In this document: piece by piece, positions 22,867 through 23,370 of the stretch
Position numbering within the stretch: position 1 is the stretch's first letter
Layout of the letters: the number at the start of each line of letters is the position of its first letter
Position numbers and translations under genes: made by a program
Assembly: GCA_021772235.1 (NCBI GenBank)
Contig: JAJFMI010000170.1
Span: 1-23,370 of the forward strand
DNA from: Chlamydiota bacterium
GTDB taxonomy: Bacteria > Chlamydiota > Chlamydiia > Chlamydiales > JAJFMI01
DNA: 23,370 nucleotides
Reading direction: 5' to 3'
The notes under the pieces: generated by a model
Databases searched by the model: none
Told to the model about the DNA's origin: nothing
Seen by the model: only the letters and a program-made list of their open reading frames with translations

Positions 22867-23370
22867 AGACAATTAAAATTAACCATTTTATTGGCGGAAT
22901 TTTTCTTGTTGCTGGTACGACGATTGGTGTGGGCATGTTGGGTAATCCTGTAACAACAGGATTTACAGGCTTTATCCCTTCGATCCTTTTCTTTATTCTC
23001 TGCTGGCTTGTGATGCTCGCTTCTGCGTTTTGTTTTTTGGACGTCAATCTTGCTGTGCGTGGCGAGCCCAATATGATCTCCATGGCACAAAAAACATTGG
23101 GAACGTGGGGAAAAGTCTTAAGTTGGGTTGTCTATCTTCTACTCCTCTACTCCCTGCTAGCGGCTTATATTTTAGCAAGCGCGCCCATTTTTGCAGATGC
23201 ATTTACTTCATTAACAGGATCTGAATTGCCAAACTGGTTTACGCCATTTCTTCTGCCGCTTGTATTCGGCGGGTTTATCTATTTTGGTACAGAAGGCGTC
23301 GATCTGGTCAACCGTCTTATCATGGTTGGATTATTAGTGAGCTACTTTCTGTTAATTGGCGCGCTACCTG
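22863..23370 (+). CDS. tyrP: TyrP-type aromatic amino acid permease, copy 2 (5' part only)
   Basis: The frame starts at TTG 22863, overlapping the stop of copy 1 (TTGA), with AAGG 5 nt upstream, and continues for 169 codons to the window edge. The translation KTIKINHFIGGIFLVAGTT leads into IGVGMLGNPV, then LSWVVYLLLLYSLLAAYI and EGVDLVNRLIMVG, co-linear with copy 1 (TGSCIGAGMLALPI, LSWLLYLLLFYSLLVAYM, RAVDYLNRLLMVG). It is therefore a tandem paralogue, diverged in sequence and possibly in substrate. The C-terminal half lies outside the window. Confidence 0.87.
   Translation, partial: MKTIKINHFIGGIFLVAGTTIGVGMLGNPVTTGFTGFIPSILFFILCWLVMLASAFCFLDVNLAVRGEPNMISMAQKTLGTWGKVLSWVVYLLLLYSLLAAYILASAPIFADAFTSLTGSELPNWFTPFLLPLVFGGFIYFGTEGVDLVNRLIMVGLLVSYFLLIGALP

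Overview
The window looks like chromosomal DNA of an environmental (non-Chlamydiaceae) member of the Chlamydiota, of the Waddlia/Simkania/Parachlamydia kind. Evidence: an oversized GreA (718 aa, long N-terminal region before a normal GreA module) divergent from a lone nqrA, as I recall for Chlamydia; a double-domain ThyX of 541 aa; tandem TyrP-type aromatic amino acid permeases; an SH3b-NlpC/P60 protein; cysteine-rich envelope proteins; and a MOMP-like porin. The assignment is by recognition, not by a search. No tRNA, rRNA, CRISPR, IS element or phage gene was seen.

Layout. 1-1780 (minus): an OppA lipoprotein followed by a translationally coupled small exported protein that runs off the left edge. 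oppA has a good promoter and an mRNA that should begin with a long hairpin. 1890-2060 (minus): tiny Cys-tailed lipoprotein. 2105-2776 (plus): NlpC/P60 hydrolase, possibly leaderless, whose 3' end overlaps the next operon. 2704-5910 (minus): greA-rdgB-yacP-like operon with overlapping genes and a TTGAAA-N17-TACAAT promoter. 6010-8499 (plus): nqrA then a MOMP-like beta-barrel protein, ending at a strong hairpin whose 3' arm is also the Shine-Dalgarno (SD) of the next gene, an AlkB-like dioxygenase with a TTG start. 9389-11464 (plus): YjbH-like outer-membrane protein with a G8 tract in its signal-peptide codons. 11480-18891 (minus): a two-partner secretion (TPS) module, one TpsB transporter followed by two paralogous TpsA exoproteins (615 and 1233 aa). 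18979-20001 (minus): SprT-like/DUF2786 protein. 20024-23370 (plus): thyX-tyrP-tyrP with 4-nt overlaps, the last gene cut by the right edge.

How it fits together: housekeeping genes (greA, rdgB, nqrA, thyX) flank a block of envelope and secretion genes (MOMP-like, YjbH-like, TpsB/TpsA). Most distinctive are the TPS module with all transporter cysteines packed into the periplasmic N-terminal half, several likely TTG starts with well-placed SDs, and three regulatory structures readable from sequence: the oppA 5' hairpin, the terminator/SD hairpin before the AlkB-like gene, and the G-tract in the YjbH-like gene.
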